DNA of 64,000 nt from positions 1 to 64,000 of the forward strand of contig JAJEKV010000289.1 of the NCBI GenBank assembly GCA_021234155.1, read 5' to 3'. Shown one piece after another: positions 11,008 to 23,147 of this stretch. The notes under the pieces were generated by a model. It did no database searches. It saw only the letters and a list, made by a program, of their open reading frames with translations, and was not told the DNA's origin. Origin of the DNA: Isoetes taiwanensis. Its lineage: Eukaryota; Streptophyta; Lycopodiopsida; Isoetales; Isoetaceae. Each line of letters starts with the position of its first letter. Position 1 is the stretch's first letter. The translations under genes and the position numbers were made by a program.

Positions 11008-11340
11008 TGTGACACTCCCCACAAAATATACGATGCCTCGTCGTATACCTCATGGGAAATTCCCCATCAAATAATGCCTGCTGCATGGGGGCTCTGTGTA
11101 CCTCACTCCCGAGATGGCCAAGGCAAGGGAAGAAGACATGAAGGTGTCTTGTGTGCCCGTCTCTTATGGGCTCCTATAATAGCAGAAGCATAAATACAAT
11201 GTCAGCACTAGCAATACAATACAGTCGGCCACCTCGAAGGTTAGTGCCATCCATCCAACAATAGGTCCATCATAGATATTAATACATCATCATCATCATA
11301 TGATCTCCTAACCGTCTCAGACTCGTGGGATTAAGTAGAA
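11008..11340 (-). mobile_element. LTR (partial or solo) of the TGTGAC family
   Basis: Begins on the plus strand with TGTGACACTCCCC. It shares the internal order of two LTRs at 30.56 and 31.15 kb: a GTCCCN-type block, a GGAAGCGTAAATACA-like block (here AGAAGCATAAATACA) and CCACCTCGAAGG. Because those LTRs are in minus orientation, so is this one. It abuts RT sequence directly without a PBS, so it is a solo or rearranged LTR. The outer end is not defined. Confidence 0.55.
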
Positions 11341-11536
11341 TGATGGCTAGAGCCTCAAGATAGAGCAGACTGAGATAAGATAATGACTGGGCTGGCTGAC
11401 TGGTTTTCTTTGTGTTTTTGTACGCTTTTCACTAAGGTTTTCCTATGATTTCGTGATGTATTCAAATGGATGTACTAATGTGTACATCTAGAGTGCACCA
11501 TTTCTGAGCCATTGATTTTAGCATTTTTTTTTTCCA

Positions 11537-11707
11537 ATGGTCAACAACCAATGGCTCACAACAAAAGCCCTTTTTTTGTGCGTGTGGTGCATAATGGTCA
11601 ACAACCAATGGCTCACAACAAAAGCACTCTTTTTGTGCGTGTGGTGCATGATGGTCAACAACCAATGGCTCACAACAAAAGCCCTCTTTTTGTGTGTGTG
11701 GTGCATG
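11537..11707. repeat. Three-copy 57-bp tandem repeat
   Basis: Units start at 11,537, 11,594 and 11,651 (ATGGTCAACAACCAATGGCT), with near-identical copies. 57 is a multiple of three, so several frames stay open on both strands and produce artificial repetitive ORFs. No start context, domain or flanking coding sequence supports a protein. Confidence 0.9.
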
Positions 11708-12438
11708 ATGGGCACATGAAGGGCTTGAAGGGCGCATGTAGTGCAGTTTCCCCGCCGGCAACACATTTCTTATCATAACTTTTGATCCAGAGCTCTGTTT
11801 GAGATGATTTTTATTGCGTTGGAAAGCTCTCTTTGAGATCTTTTTGATAGTGTATGATATGGATATGTTTGGTTAAGTTATCTATGCTAAAACAGCAATT
11901 TTGCGGCCGGGTTTGGTAGGCTGATTAATACAGGATTGCGCTATTGGATATTGTTTTATGGCTCATTCCGAATGAAGGTTGCAAAAAATTACCATGCATT
12001 TTTAGATTTTGAGGCAGTTATTAAGCAAATTCCAAGGCTTCTAGATCCTTGTGCTAACAAGCAGAAAAGTTTCCCACTTTGGTTTTTCACCACAAGAATC
12101 CATGGAGGCCAAAGGTCTGCATTAAATTCAGGTTGAAAAATGTTTGTGTATGGGTGTTGCGAACTTTATGACTTTCGAATAATGGGATCAATCCGCTCTA
12201 TCTTTATGGTAACTTTTACTTATGTTCTATTTGTTTTATTGTGATGAAATTCAAAAGCTACAGGTGATGAAAGCCTCAAATGAATTCTAGGTTTCTGGTT
12301 TGAATTCTAAAATTTTTGTCACACACAGTGGAGGGCGTCCCTAAGGCCAAGAGCCAAAAATTTTTTTTTGCCACACAAACCATTAACATCCAACATATAA
12401 AAATTAAATCCCCCAACACGTAACAACCATTGACATTA

Positions 12439-12889
12439 ACAACCAACACATAACTACCATTGACATTAATTAACACAACCATTGGGTCCAACACATTGAA
12501 ATTAAAATCCCCCTTAAACCCCCTTTGGTTTGGGTGCATATTCACACGGGGTGGCGTAGGGTTTTGTAGAGCCCTCATAATTGTATTTTGCACGTACAAA
12601 ATCAACACCATATAGTATTCCACTTGAAATCTTATAGTATTTTGCGAATCTTGTTATACAGTATAGCAAATTTTGTACTTGCATACCCCACAAACGAGGA
12701 ACTTTACGTACGGTGTAGATTAGGGAATAAGGGGTGAATATGCCTATTCAACAGCTCTCGTTTCCCGGAGTCACCCCCCGTGTGAATATGCACCCAAACC
12801 AAAGGGGGTTAAGGGGGATTTTAATGTAAATGTGTTGGACCCAATGGTTGTGTTAATTAATGTCAATGGTAGTTATATGTTGGTTGTTG
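12439..12889. repeat. Long inverted repeat (foldback/MITE-like)
   Basis: The left arm, about 12,439-12,552, includes CACAACCATTGGGTCCAACA and CCCTTTGGTTTGGGTGCATA. It is repeated in reverse complement at about 12,777-12,889. Arms are ~113 bp with a spacer of about 224 bp. High arm similarity and lack of coding potential suggest a non-autonomous foldback element. Weaker related phrases extend outward on both sides. Confidence 0.75.
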
Positions 12890-13424
12890 GTAGTTATGTG
12901 TTGGATTGCCTTGTACTATAAACACTAATTATTTTCTCTTTGATTCAATAACTCATGATGCTTTTAGTGGTGATTCCGTAGCTGGGAAATGCCCAAAGTA
13001 AAGCTATATGGTCACTAGTTGAGACCGTATATGGCTCAATGCAGAATTGATCCATGAGAATTGTAGAAGTCCACTATGCTACCGGAACACAATAAAATAT
13101 CAAATGAATTGTTCACAACCATTGTCTTTCAATAAACTCAATATTTCTTGTCCCTTAATATCTAGGTTATAAGTGCTATTCTTGTATTATTATTCCTGTT
13201 CAAATTGAAGTACCAAATAACTTTCTTCAGTGCTATCAAGAATTTGCACCTATCTGGGCACGTTATGAGGGGTTGGTTACACCTAATCAACTGCTACATG
13301 TGTTGATGAACACACTTACGGTAGGAGTCTTGGCACCTTACATTCAAGAGATATTGGACATGTGGGCTCCGTTATGTTCCTGATCATCACACATCCATGT
13401 GTAAATGTATAGTTTGTTAGCACG

Positions 13425-13490
13425 CCTATTATTGCTAAGTTTTTTCCTCGAAAACCCTTCGGGGTAGGGGGTTTTTTAATCCCAGACAAT
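13425..13490 (+). repeat. Retroposon fragment, copy 2
   Basis: Contains TTTTTTCCTCGAAAACCCTT and GGGGGTTTTTTAATCC, matching the body of the 8.3-kb retroposon read in the same sense. The distal GGTCTCCGTGG part and tail are absent. Short and partly diverged. Confidence 0.45.
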
Positions 13491-14301
13491 GATAGGCTGG
13501 ATGTTCTCTGTTTCTTGGTTTGGATCCCAAAAGCCATTTGATCTTCGCGGATGATAAAATCCAATCAATTCTTAGTTTCCTCCATAGCTAATGGTATTCG
13601 AGGACATAGCTATTATATTCCTTCTCATTGCTAAACAAGCATCATCCTATCATTTAGTGTTTCCTTTTCAAACATTTTTTATTCCAATTTCTTGAACGGT
13701 TTCTTACTCTCATAGTTTGAACCATAACTTATTTGAGTATTTCAAACATTTTCACTCATCACTATTTGGAAAGGCTAATGCTGGTCAAAGGCCAAGTTTG
13801 CCTGATGGCCATTGGAAGAAACAAAAATTGCTAAACCAAACAACTTATCCTAAAATTGGCCAACGAAATAGCACCAACGAAATTACAAGCTAACCCAACT
13901 ATGATATTGTGTTTGAGGGTAAAGGAAAATGCCTTCATTTTCTGGTCTCAATGTAATGGTGCAAAACATCCTTGCACCTTTGCTACTCTCAATTCAATTC
14001 AATTCGAATCATTAACACGTTTATTGTATAGTCACTTGAATCATGTAGGTTCCTTTTGTAGAGGTTAAACTTAATCCTAATTTTGGCGTTAGATTCTCCA
14101 AATCTAACAATAATTCTCCTCATTTTCAGAGGTAAAATGGAACATGTAAAAGGTTCAGTTGTTTTGAAATGATGCCAGCATCGTCTGCAAGTTAGTATTG
14201 TCATTGCATTATCAATGTGCAAATCTTCCTTCCGAGATCCCAATGCGTGGATGTACTGGCCTTCATGTTGGGTCGGCCAGAAAAGAGAGACATAATGCAG
14301 T

Positions 14302-16180
14302 ATGGAGGTTGGATCTGGCTTGGAGACAATCAGGATTGCAGATCTTCTACGGAAGTTGGGCAAAGCTCGTGTTTTTTCAGAAGGTAAGCGCTTCCATGCT
14401 TTGGTTGTAACAAAGACGTTCAATCAGGAAAGGTCTGTCGACAGTTTCCTTCTGAAAATGTACAGTGAATGTGGGGATTTGCAAAGTGCAACAAACGTAT
14501 TTGACAGGCTTAACCAGCAAAATGTATTCTCCTGGAATGTCATTATTGGAGCATATGGTAAGTCTGGAATGTTAACAGAGGCTGCTGATCTTCTTAGACG
14601 GATGCCCACACATAATGTAGTGTCATGGAATACATTGATTTCTGCATATGTACACTATGGATGTGGAATAGAGGCTTTTCACATGTTTAATTTAATGCAG
14701 CAAGATGGTATCATGCCTAATGAGATCACATTTGTGAGTATTCTTGGCTTATGTGCCTGTCAAGCAGCAAGCATCATTAGGGAAAGTGATACATGCCATC
14801 ATTATTAGCACTGGATTAAAAATAAATGTTATCGTAGGTAATGCTCTTTTTAAATATGTATACCAAATGTGGCATTCTTCAATTTGCCAAAACAGTATTT
14901 GATACCAACCCTTTGCAAAATGTTGTGACATGGAATTCCATTGTTTTCGGATATGTACATTATGGCAAGATTAGAAGAACCTTGTAGCTATTTCAACAGA
15001 TGCCAGGCGCAGTTTAGTTTCATGGAATTCTATTATTGCAGCATATGCACAGCATGGTTGGGAAAGCATGCCCTTCCAACCTAAACTAATTTGCAGGCAG
15101 AAGGTTTTGCCAGACACCATTACATGTATAAGTGTTTTGATGCATGTGCCACTCATGCTGCACTAGCAGTGGCAAACGGGTGCATGCCCTTCTCGTTAAG
15201 AATGAATCCTCCTTGGATGTTGTCACTGGAACTGCTCTCGTGAACATGTATGGGACATGGAAGTTTGGACATGCAAGATTGATACTTTTACAGGATGCCC
15301 ATACACAATGTGGTTTCTTGGACAACCATAATTGCAGCATATGCGCAACGTAACGCTAAAAGAAGCTTTTGATATCTTCCAACAAATGCCTGAGCAGAAT
15401 GAGATCTCATGGAATGTTATGCTTGGCATACGCTCCAGGAAATGGGCATGGAAAGGCTCTTCAGCTCTTTAATCAAATGCGATGGGAAGGTATGAAGCCA
15501 GGACGGTGACCTTTCTTACTGTTCTTGATGCATGCGCCAATGAAGCAGCCACAACTAAAGGCAACAGGTGCATACCCAGATTCTGGATGAAGGATTGGAA
15601 GTAGAAACGGTTTTGACCAACTCTTTAATTTGATATGTATGGGAGATGTGGTGATATAATAGAAAATGCACAAGTATTATTCTTTTGACAGGATGACTAT
15701 CGCGTAATGTTGTTGTTTCCTGGACCTCAATGAGTGACCATATATGCTCCAGCATGGCATGTAGCGAAAGGCCCTTAGATTGTTGAAAAAAGAAATGCCA
15801 GCGGGTATTATGCCTGATGGTGTTACCTTTGTCGGCATTATTTCTGCTTTGCAGCTATTCTGATCTTGTAGATGAAGGTTGTACATCACAACCTTGTGTC
15901 TGTGTATTGAAAGAACATGGCATTTGTGCCTAGAGATGAAAGTTATAACTGTATGATTGATCTGCTTGGACGCACATCACAATTAGATGTGGCAGAGGCA
16001 GGATTCAGTTCATCACGCCATTTTTGTCGGCTGCACTGACTTGGATGACTTGCTTACTGCTTGTAGACACATCTTGATATTGACCCGTGGATGGCGCTGC
16101 TACTCCAAGCATTTGAACTGGATCTGAGAATGGCCGTCCGTTTTGCTTGCTCATATCTATGCTGTGTCTTCCATGGAGGG
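14302..16180 (+). pseudogene. PLS-class pentatricopeptide repeat (PPR) gene, decayed
   Basis: PPR proteins bind organellar RNA; PLS-class members usually guide C-to-U editing. The first 168 codons are open: GKRFHALVVTKTF, FLLKMYSECGDLQSATNVFD, NVFSWNVIIGAYGKSGMLTE, MPTHNVVSWNTLISAYV and GIMPNEITFVSILGLC are textbook P, L and S repeats. After about 14,770 the frame breaks repeatedly, but repeats continue: GKRVHALLVK, GTALVNMYG, NEISWNVML, GMKPDTVTFLTVLDACANEA and GIMPDGVTFVGIISAL. An E-domain-like end (TACRHLDI..., LLAHIYAVSS) finishes near 16,175. Nearly full length, many indels, no DYW motif seen. Either an old pseudogene or a poorly resolved sequence. Confidence 0.85.
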
Positions 16181-18555
16181 GTGATTTTCTCCTCAAAATT
16201 CTAATAGACAGGGGTTTAAATCCTTGTAAAGACTTCTCCCTCCGTCCTTGCATAAAATGGGTCTCATTCAGGAGAATCCACAATCTGTACCTAAGCTAGT
16301 AGATGTTCAGTGGTGGCATTTAAATTTGCTGGATCAGTGGTAGATCTACCCAAGCCCTCAGATGCAGCATGCAGCTTCCCAGGGTCACATACAAGAGATC
16401 ACCCCGATTAAAATGGCATGGATGAAAATGACATCTTTGAGATTAAAGATTCAAATCTGACAATTGACATACCATCTTATATAATGCATCCTTGAAATCA
16501 CTTTGTTAGGAAGAAAAAATTATTGGCCATTAATGACATTCAGAAATTATTGGGAACCAATTTTTGATAATGGTCTTTTATTCCTAGAGCTACATGTTGC
16601 CTCCTAAAATAATGTTCGGGCAGAGGCTGGCCCAACCTAATTATCAACCAGTTATCTCGATAATAGCTCCTCTTGGCCTCTATAAATTGCAATGATTCGA
16701 AGAAATGGATTCCTTGATGTAAGCTAAATAGCCTCTGCCCAAAGCATTACGTTAGAGAATGTGCAGGCGGGAGGGCAATTCCTTGGCTCGGACCTTGGGA
16801 TTTCAGGCGAAGGGCCCTTACGGCACGATACCTATATCTAAATGGTATGCCATGGTGTGTTTGTGCTGGCACATTACCTATGTCCAAAAAATAATATGGA
16901 TAAGGTATGTGGAAATACAAGTAATTGCATCTTTCCATCAGTATATTTAATAAGAAGAGCAATGAGCACTTAAAGGGATGTTGTCCAAAATAATAAAAAG
17001 GTGGATAAGGGATGTGGTGTACACCGTAAATTAAGATAGGCAGGGGGTTACGACCTAATAAGAGGATGCCATAATAAGAAGGATGATAAGTGGACTTACA
17101 TGTCTTTGCCAAGAGAGGGAGATTTGAAGGATGATGAAGGAGCCTGGGTGAAAGACATTTTTGCCAAGTAAGCTCAATTATTTGTATGAGGAAACAGTGA
17201 TCCAGGGCATTTACTGGATCAGGGCGGGGTTTCCGTAGTTCATCAATAGTTTCATTTTAAATGGATAAATTATCTTTGTGCTTATTTGGATGGAATAGCC
17301 GTGTTCATCTTCAACTAGTGCTGCTCCATCTAGTACAACATGATCTCTTAACCCCACAAACCTCATTAAAATAGATCTAATCCCAGCGTGGAAGTCCATT
17401 ATCTGTTTGGACTTTTATTCATATGGTAATTCCATGTGAATGTGATATACCATTACATTGAAAAGAGGTAACCTGCGTGCTGGTGGCCATGCCTAAATAT
17501 TGGCTCGGATCGGATGCTACGGCTCGTCTGTTCCGCCTCGTCCGCATCACCTCCTCTTTTCGAAACTGATTTTACATTCCACATTCTCTCGGTTCCTCCA
17601 CCTTGCCTTCTGATCATCTTCCTCCCGCCTCCATGGCCGGGATGTCCGCCTCTGCAGGTCACCCTCATGTTAATTTCAATCACTTCACCCTCCTTTCAAT
17701 CTTAAATTGCAAGTTTACAACATTGGTGATCTCCAATTAAAGGGATGGCACCCGGCACCTTGCGGTGGCGCCCCCTCGGGACCTCTGGTCATGGAATAAA
17801 TTACTACTCTCCTATATTTTAGTGTAGCCAAAATAGGTTTAGCTAAACTACCCTTCAAATTGGGGGCTAGAAGTTTCTAACACTTGGCTAAACTAAGCGG
17901 TTTTTCTCCATGGGAGTTTCTTGCTTTTGGCTAAACTTTCACAAAATGGAAAGGCAAATATTAATTCATCTGCTATAATGAAATTAAAAAATTAAACATT
18001 TTTAAAGACATTGAATTTATTGTAAGCTTACATAAATTAAGACACAAACATACATGAACATGTTCAAAAACCATAAAAAATAAAGGGGACTACATTGTTC
18101 CTTTTCCTCTAATCTCTTCAACTTTGTGCTTGAAACAACAAGAAAGTGGGAAAAAAAGAAAAATATAGACCATATTTGAAATTTCTTAAAGTTAATTATA
18201 TACATTTGTTGAATTTTCGAGCTAATCTATCACGTGCTGACCCATTTCTATCTTAAGTTTAGCTAATGATGTCACGATGGATATGTACGGGTAAGGTTTG
18301 GCTATTCGACTCGCTCCTTGAAGCCAGGTGAACAAAATTTTCTTTTTGTGACATTTCCATTATAAAGCGTTTTTCTTGTATTTGCTACAAAGTAATGACC
18401 TTCTTATAATTATTTTATTCCACTCTGGTTCCGCTCCCCATAGCTGTGTTCATTGTGTTGCCTCAAAACTAACATTCACTGTTTAATACTCTAGCGCTTT
18501 GTATGCAAGTTAAGTTGAATCCAGCGCATTTTAGATCTCGCTCCTATCAAGTTTT
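16181..18555. other. No gene recognised
   Basis: AT-rich intergenic DNA. Near 17.8-17.95 kb the phrase TTGGCTAAACT or GTTTAGCTAAACT recurs several times in both orientations, hinting at a small decayed transposon. Nothing else stands out. Confidence 0.45.
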
Positions 18556-18599
18556 AGGGAATGCTGGCAGGCGCCCGATCGCTCAAGCTCCATGGGAAG

Positions 18600-19590
18600 G
18601 TGATGCAGCTGTTAGGATGGACCTCGTGTGACAATGGGTTTCATATTTTTTTCCACCACCATGTTGGTATTGGCGCTCCCTCATCGATTGCGCTTACTCT
18701 TCTTTCAGGGAGTCATGGGCGATTAAAATAAGCGCATTTCTCTCTTATTATGGAACCACGGATGATGATCAAGCGCTTCTTAGCGACCTGATCTCAACAA
18801 CAACGAGTGCGCGAGAGATTTTCTACGATACGTCTACATATTACGGCGACAAGCTTAAACATATCCCACATGCGACCCAAATCCACGGTTTGGTTTTACC
18901 AAGGTCTTTTATGCAATTCGTCTTGCGGGCGAATATTTTTAAAGACATTAGATCGAGGCGATTGACTTGGCGATCATTAAAATCAACGTGTCTTCCGTGG
19001 TGTTCCCCTCCACGGAGCTTCCCTTCATGCCCGTCATGGTTCCTCAAACTCTTGTACAACCTCATCGATGCACTGCGCCTCACGCGGGTCAAATTTGGTG
19101 TCACATCACGGAAGTATCAAGACCACACAGCCGCCGAATGGGTCGACCAGCGGTCCTCCTCACTTTGCAAAAACCTTTGCCAACATGTGTAATCATTCCA
19201 ACGAAGAATGTACCCATGCTCATCCTACACCTTTTCGGCCAAAAAATAATCTTTGGGGTTCAAGCCACATCTCAACAATATCCGTAGCAACAACAATATC
19301 AGCAATCTCATCAACCTCAACAGTCCGGGGGTCAAAATTCCCGAACTCCTTTTGATCCCTCAAAGCTCAATACTACCATTGTCAGAATGAACACACCACC
19401 ATGGCATGCCCTCAACTTCCTCGGTCGGGTTAGGCTCACGGACTCGAATCAAAAGCGCCTCGATCCGCCTCCTTTTGCTTATCAGGCGTGGGTGTTGCCA
19501 ATGGCAAACAAGGCCCTCGACCCGGTCTTGAAAAACCACCTCGGCCACCTCAACCAACACCAGCCAAGCGACTCCATCTGCAGCCCTTGA
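18600..19590 (+). pseudogene. Element A gag remnant with zinc-knuckle traces
   Basis: The nucleotide phrase TTATGGAACCACGGATGATG near 18,747 is shared exactly with the gag of element B. Shifted frames then show CNHSNEECTHAH (second CCHC knuckle) and MACPQLP (third knuckle end). The first knuckle is unrecognisable. Many frameshifts; no intact frame over 100 codons. Confidence 0.7.
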
Positions 19591-20099
19591 CCAGCAGGCT
19601 CAGAAGAAAATATATCAAGCTCTCAATCCTCCAGTTCAACAATCAAATTGGGTAGTCGTCTTACGCGGAGAAGGGGCCCACGCGCTGGCGATAATTCCTC
19701 ACGACATGCAACCTGCTTTCTTGGTAAGGCGCTATTCCTCATGAGAACATAAAACTAGTCCATTTTGACCACGGTCTCGACAAGCTTATGCCTCGTGTTA
19801 TGCCCAAAGTACGCCGGTATTCTCAAGCTTATGCAAATTGTGAAGGATGCTGCAACTTGCTAATATTCATGCCACCACATCGGCTCCAGCGGTCGGTGAG
19901 GGCCGGTGCAACCGACGACAAAAACCCCCTCCGCATATCAGGACATTTAACAACGAAATTGAACTCCTCAAAAAAGTCTGCAGTCAATGCCTCGGACACA
20001 CCACCCCATTGGATCCTACTGATCACTTTGCTCATGTTCCCCTCGATCTGCGCTACCATCCTCAAGTGTATTCCACGCACTCAAGGAGCAGTTGCGGTA

Positions 20100-20545
20100 C
20101 CCACCGGTTCTAGTGGGTGCAGTCGCCACTTCTACACCTAAGGTACCGTTCTTTGTTGGAAATCAACAAATCAATCATGTCTGATTGATGGCTGGAAGTG
20201 TAGTCAACCTCATCACGGACAAACTTCGGGAGACAATTGGGGATCACTCAACTTTATCATGCCTTATGACGGTAAGCTTGCAAATGGCCACATCCGCGAC
20301 CTCAGGCGTCACTTCTCTTCTATATATTAGTATTGGTGATCTCAAATTCCCATTGGAATTTGGAGTTTGAAAGGCTGGGAAGGATGGAGGCGTTTATGAG
20401 ATCTTTGGTTGGATGCCCTTTTCTCAAGCAAACAAAAAGTATTTACTCTTGGACTCTTGATCAACTCGTCATCAGCGGCGGCACATTGAATGCCACGATG
20501 GATCTTGGCCCGGTCAACTTATCTCTGCCAGAACACCTTTGAACC
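20100..20545 (+). pseudogene. Element A aspartic protease region
   Basis: Reads QINHV..DGWKCSQPHHGQTS in shifted frames, equivalent to the HVQIDGGSAANLITDKL protease core of element C, followed by the LANGHI, FPLEFGV and LDLG/GPVNL blocks. Position between gag and RT fits a retroviral-type protease. Frameshifted. Confidence 0.55.
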
Positions 20546-21069
20546 ATCCCTATCGATAGTGATTCGGATGAGCTTCAAAACACCTATCAAGTTCAAGCTC
20601 CTGTGCTAGTCTCCCCTTGTCTTCCTACCACGAGTATGTTGATCCTTGAGGCGATATGAGTCTTGATCAAGACCCACGCTATGGCCACCTTGCCCGGATC
20701 CTTATCTTGTGCCTTGCAATCGTATTATTGTAGACATCTTTCGATGATGATACTCCTCAAGGCATCCGATGTAGGCTGGATCATGAAGCAACCTTTAATA
20801 GGCGCCTCTCAACACCCTCTATTTTTCTCTACCGGAGTGTTGAACCATGGTTGTATTTCAACCTCCTACTCACACCATCATGGACACAGAGATCATTCCG
20901 CATATTCAAACTTCGGAAGTGGAAGTCATTGATTTAGGATACAACCAACCAATCTAGTTGGCTGCTAATCTCCCCACCACTTATAAAGCACGTGCTCTCC
21001 ACCTCTTCAAGAAATTCAAACACATCTTTGCGTGGAGTTACAAAGACTTGAGAGGTATCAAGATAGGAA

Positions 21070-22072
21070 TTGGGAGAACTCACTATTCCTACCAAACCGG
21101 ATGCAACGTCAATCTTAACTGACAGTATTGGCTCAACCCCAATTATTAGTGTCAAAACAGAAATAGATAAACTTTTGGCTGTTGGGCTTATTTATGAGGT
21201 CAAACATTCAGAGTGGGTGCGCCCAATTGTTATTGCTCTCAAGCATAATGGCAAAATTCGTATTTGCGTGGACTATTGAAAACTCTATATGGCCACGGAA
21301 CGTGATCATTTTCCGCTACCCTTCCAAGATCAAGTTCTTGAAGAAGTAGCAGGCAATGAGATGTTTTCCTTCATGGATGTACAATCAAATTTCTATCAAG
21401 GGTGAGGATCAATTGAAAACTACATTCACGCCATGGGGCACTTGTACCTACGAAGTGATGCCTTTTGGCTTATTCAACTCTCCCTCTACTTCTTAACGCA
21501 TTATGCTTTCTTTTTTTCAGGATTACATGAAAGATAATGCTTTTCTGCAAGTCTTCAAGGCGATTTTTACGCTTCTGACTCCATGGATGATCATCTTGAT
21601 AAATTGGAGTTAGTTTTTCAAAAATGTGATGAATCGGTATCGGTTTGAATCTGAAAAGTGCACTTTTGTGTCACTTCAAAACGCCCTTCTTGGCCATATT
21701 GTGAGTAAAGATGGTACTACCATGGACCACCGCAAAAATCGGGTTGCATGCTCAAAGCTCAAGCCCCTTCAAACATGAAAACACGTTCATTCCTAGGCAA
21801 GGTCAACTATTATGCAACCTTCATTCCGGGGCCCACTACCATTGCGGATCCATTCATAAACTCACGGGTGATGAATCCTCTTGGGCTTAAGAATCCCGAG
21901 GCCGGATCTGACGTTTGAGAAATTAAAGGTTACGCTCACTCAAGCTCCTATTCTTGTTCCACCTCAATGGGACAAACCATTTCATGTTCATGTTGATGTC
22001 TCTACCTTTGCCATTGGTCTTTGTTCTTTCTCAAGAATATGATTCTCTCTTGACAAACCTATTCGATATGGT
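21070..22072 (+). pseudogene. Element A reverse transcriptase
   Basis: KTEIDKLLAVGLIYEVKHSE and KHNGKIRICVDY open the domain in one frame (21,070-21,279). A stop and frameshifts follow, then FMDGxxxFYQG, TTFTPWGTxYEVMPFG, LQVFQ-GDFYASDSMDDHLDK (active site FQDD with a base lost) and FLGKVNYYATFIPG. The order and wording place it in the Athila/Tat branch. Catalytically dead. Confidence 0.8.
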
Positions 22073-22903
22073 GTGAGGAAACTCAATCCTGCTGAGAAAA
22101 TTTATTCTGCCATGGAACTTGAGGCACTTGGACTCATCTTCTGTGTGGAACGGTTCCGTCATTACTTGTTGGCCGACAAAATCAAGTTCTTTGTAGATCA
22201 TCAAGCATTACTCTATCTAATCAACAAAAACTTCATTACGGGCGCATTGCCGATGGATGCTTGCTTCATCAAAGAGTTTGCTCCCTTGAAATCATTCATA
22301 AAATTTGGTAAATCACATGTTGTGCCTGATTATCTTTCACACGTTCACATGGATGACCCATCCACGGGTGTTTCTGATGCTTTTCCTGATGCTCAGCTCT
22401 TCTTGGTCACGACCACGCCCCATTGGTTTCATGACTATCAACAATATCTTCTCTCTAGTGCCTTTCCATCAGAAGACCCTGGCCGTCAACAATTCCTCCG
22501 TGAAGTCCGTGACTACACCATGGTCGCGGGACACCTCTATAAGCGTGGCAAGGATATGGCTTTGCGTCGGTGTGTTCTTCCTCATGAAGTCCCAGAGATT
22601 GTTCGCCAAGCCCACGAGGGCCTTGGTGGAGGACATTTTAGTGGTGATACCATGGCATGCAAAATTCTTCTAGCTGGCTATTTCTGGCCCATGCTCTTCA
22701 AAGACGCCCATGCTCATGCATGCACATGTGATGTCTGTCAGCATGTGGGACGACCCACGGCCCATGACGCTCTACCCATAACTCCAGTTGCCACGCCGTT
22801 GCCCTTCAACAAATGCGGAATGGATTTTATTGGGCCCATGGATCCACCAGGGTCAAAAAATTCTAGACCCTTACCAAAATTACGAAATCAAAGCACCTAT
22901 TGA
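22073..22903 (+). CDS. Element A RNase H plus integrase, open 276-codon frame
   Basis: RNase H: KLNPAEKIYSAMELEALGLI and IKFFVDHQALLYLINK give the conserved E and D blocks. A linker (YLSHVHMDDPSTG) follows. The integrase zinc-binding HHCC domain reads QAHEGLGGGHFSGDTMACKI then CTCDVCQHVGRP, and the catalytic core begins MDFIGPMDPPG at the C-terminus. The frame ends before the remaining DDE residues, so integrase is truncated. Longest uninterrupted retroelement frame in the window. It depends on upstream gag-pol translation and has no credible start of its own. Confidence 0.8.
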   Translation: MRKLNPAEKIYSAMELEALGLIFCVERFRHYLLADKIKFFVDHQALLYLINKNFITGALPMDACFIKEFAPLKSFIKFGKSHVVPDYLSHVHMDDPSTGVSDAFPDAQLFLVTTTPHWFHDYQQYLLSSAFPSEDPGRQQFLREVRDYTMVAGHLYKRGKDMALRRCVLPHEVPEIVRQAHEGLGGGHFSGDTMACKILLAGYFWPMLFKDAHAHACTCDVCQHVGRPTAHDALPITPVATPLPFNKCGMDFIGPMDPPGSKNSRPLPKLRNQSTY

Positions 22904-23147
22904 CTTTTTTTTTTTTAAACATTTTTAGCTCACGGAGTCAATTTTGGCCCTTCTTTTCCGTCACTTTTTTTCATTTGGTTCATTCGATTGAATTTGGCGC
23001 TTTCGATTCATCGGTTGAATTTAGCGCTTCGATCCATCGATAATTCTTTTTATCGGTGCAAATCCGCCAACATTTTAATCTTGCGCCATGGAGAAGCATA
23101 ATAGATCAAGTATATTTTTTTTTGCTTAGTTTTTTAGGTTTTCCTCG

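Larger units (their letters stand above)
18556..22903 (+). mobile_element. Element A: truncated Athila/Tat-like Ty3 retrotransposon
   Basis: Plus-strand gag, protease, RT, RNase H and integrase in order, homologous to elements B and C. No LTR is recognisable on either side. The left end fades out in gag and the right end stops after the integrase core, so both ends are truncated. The RNase H/integrase part is still one 276-codon frame, in contrast to the shattered gag. No sign of the extra 3' genes seen in B and C. Confidence 0.85.
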
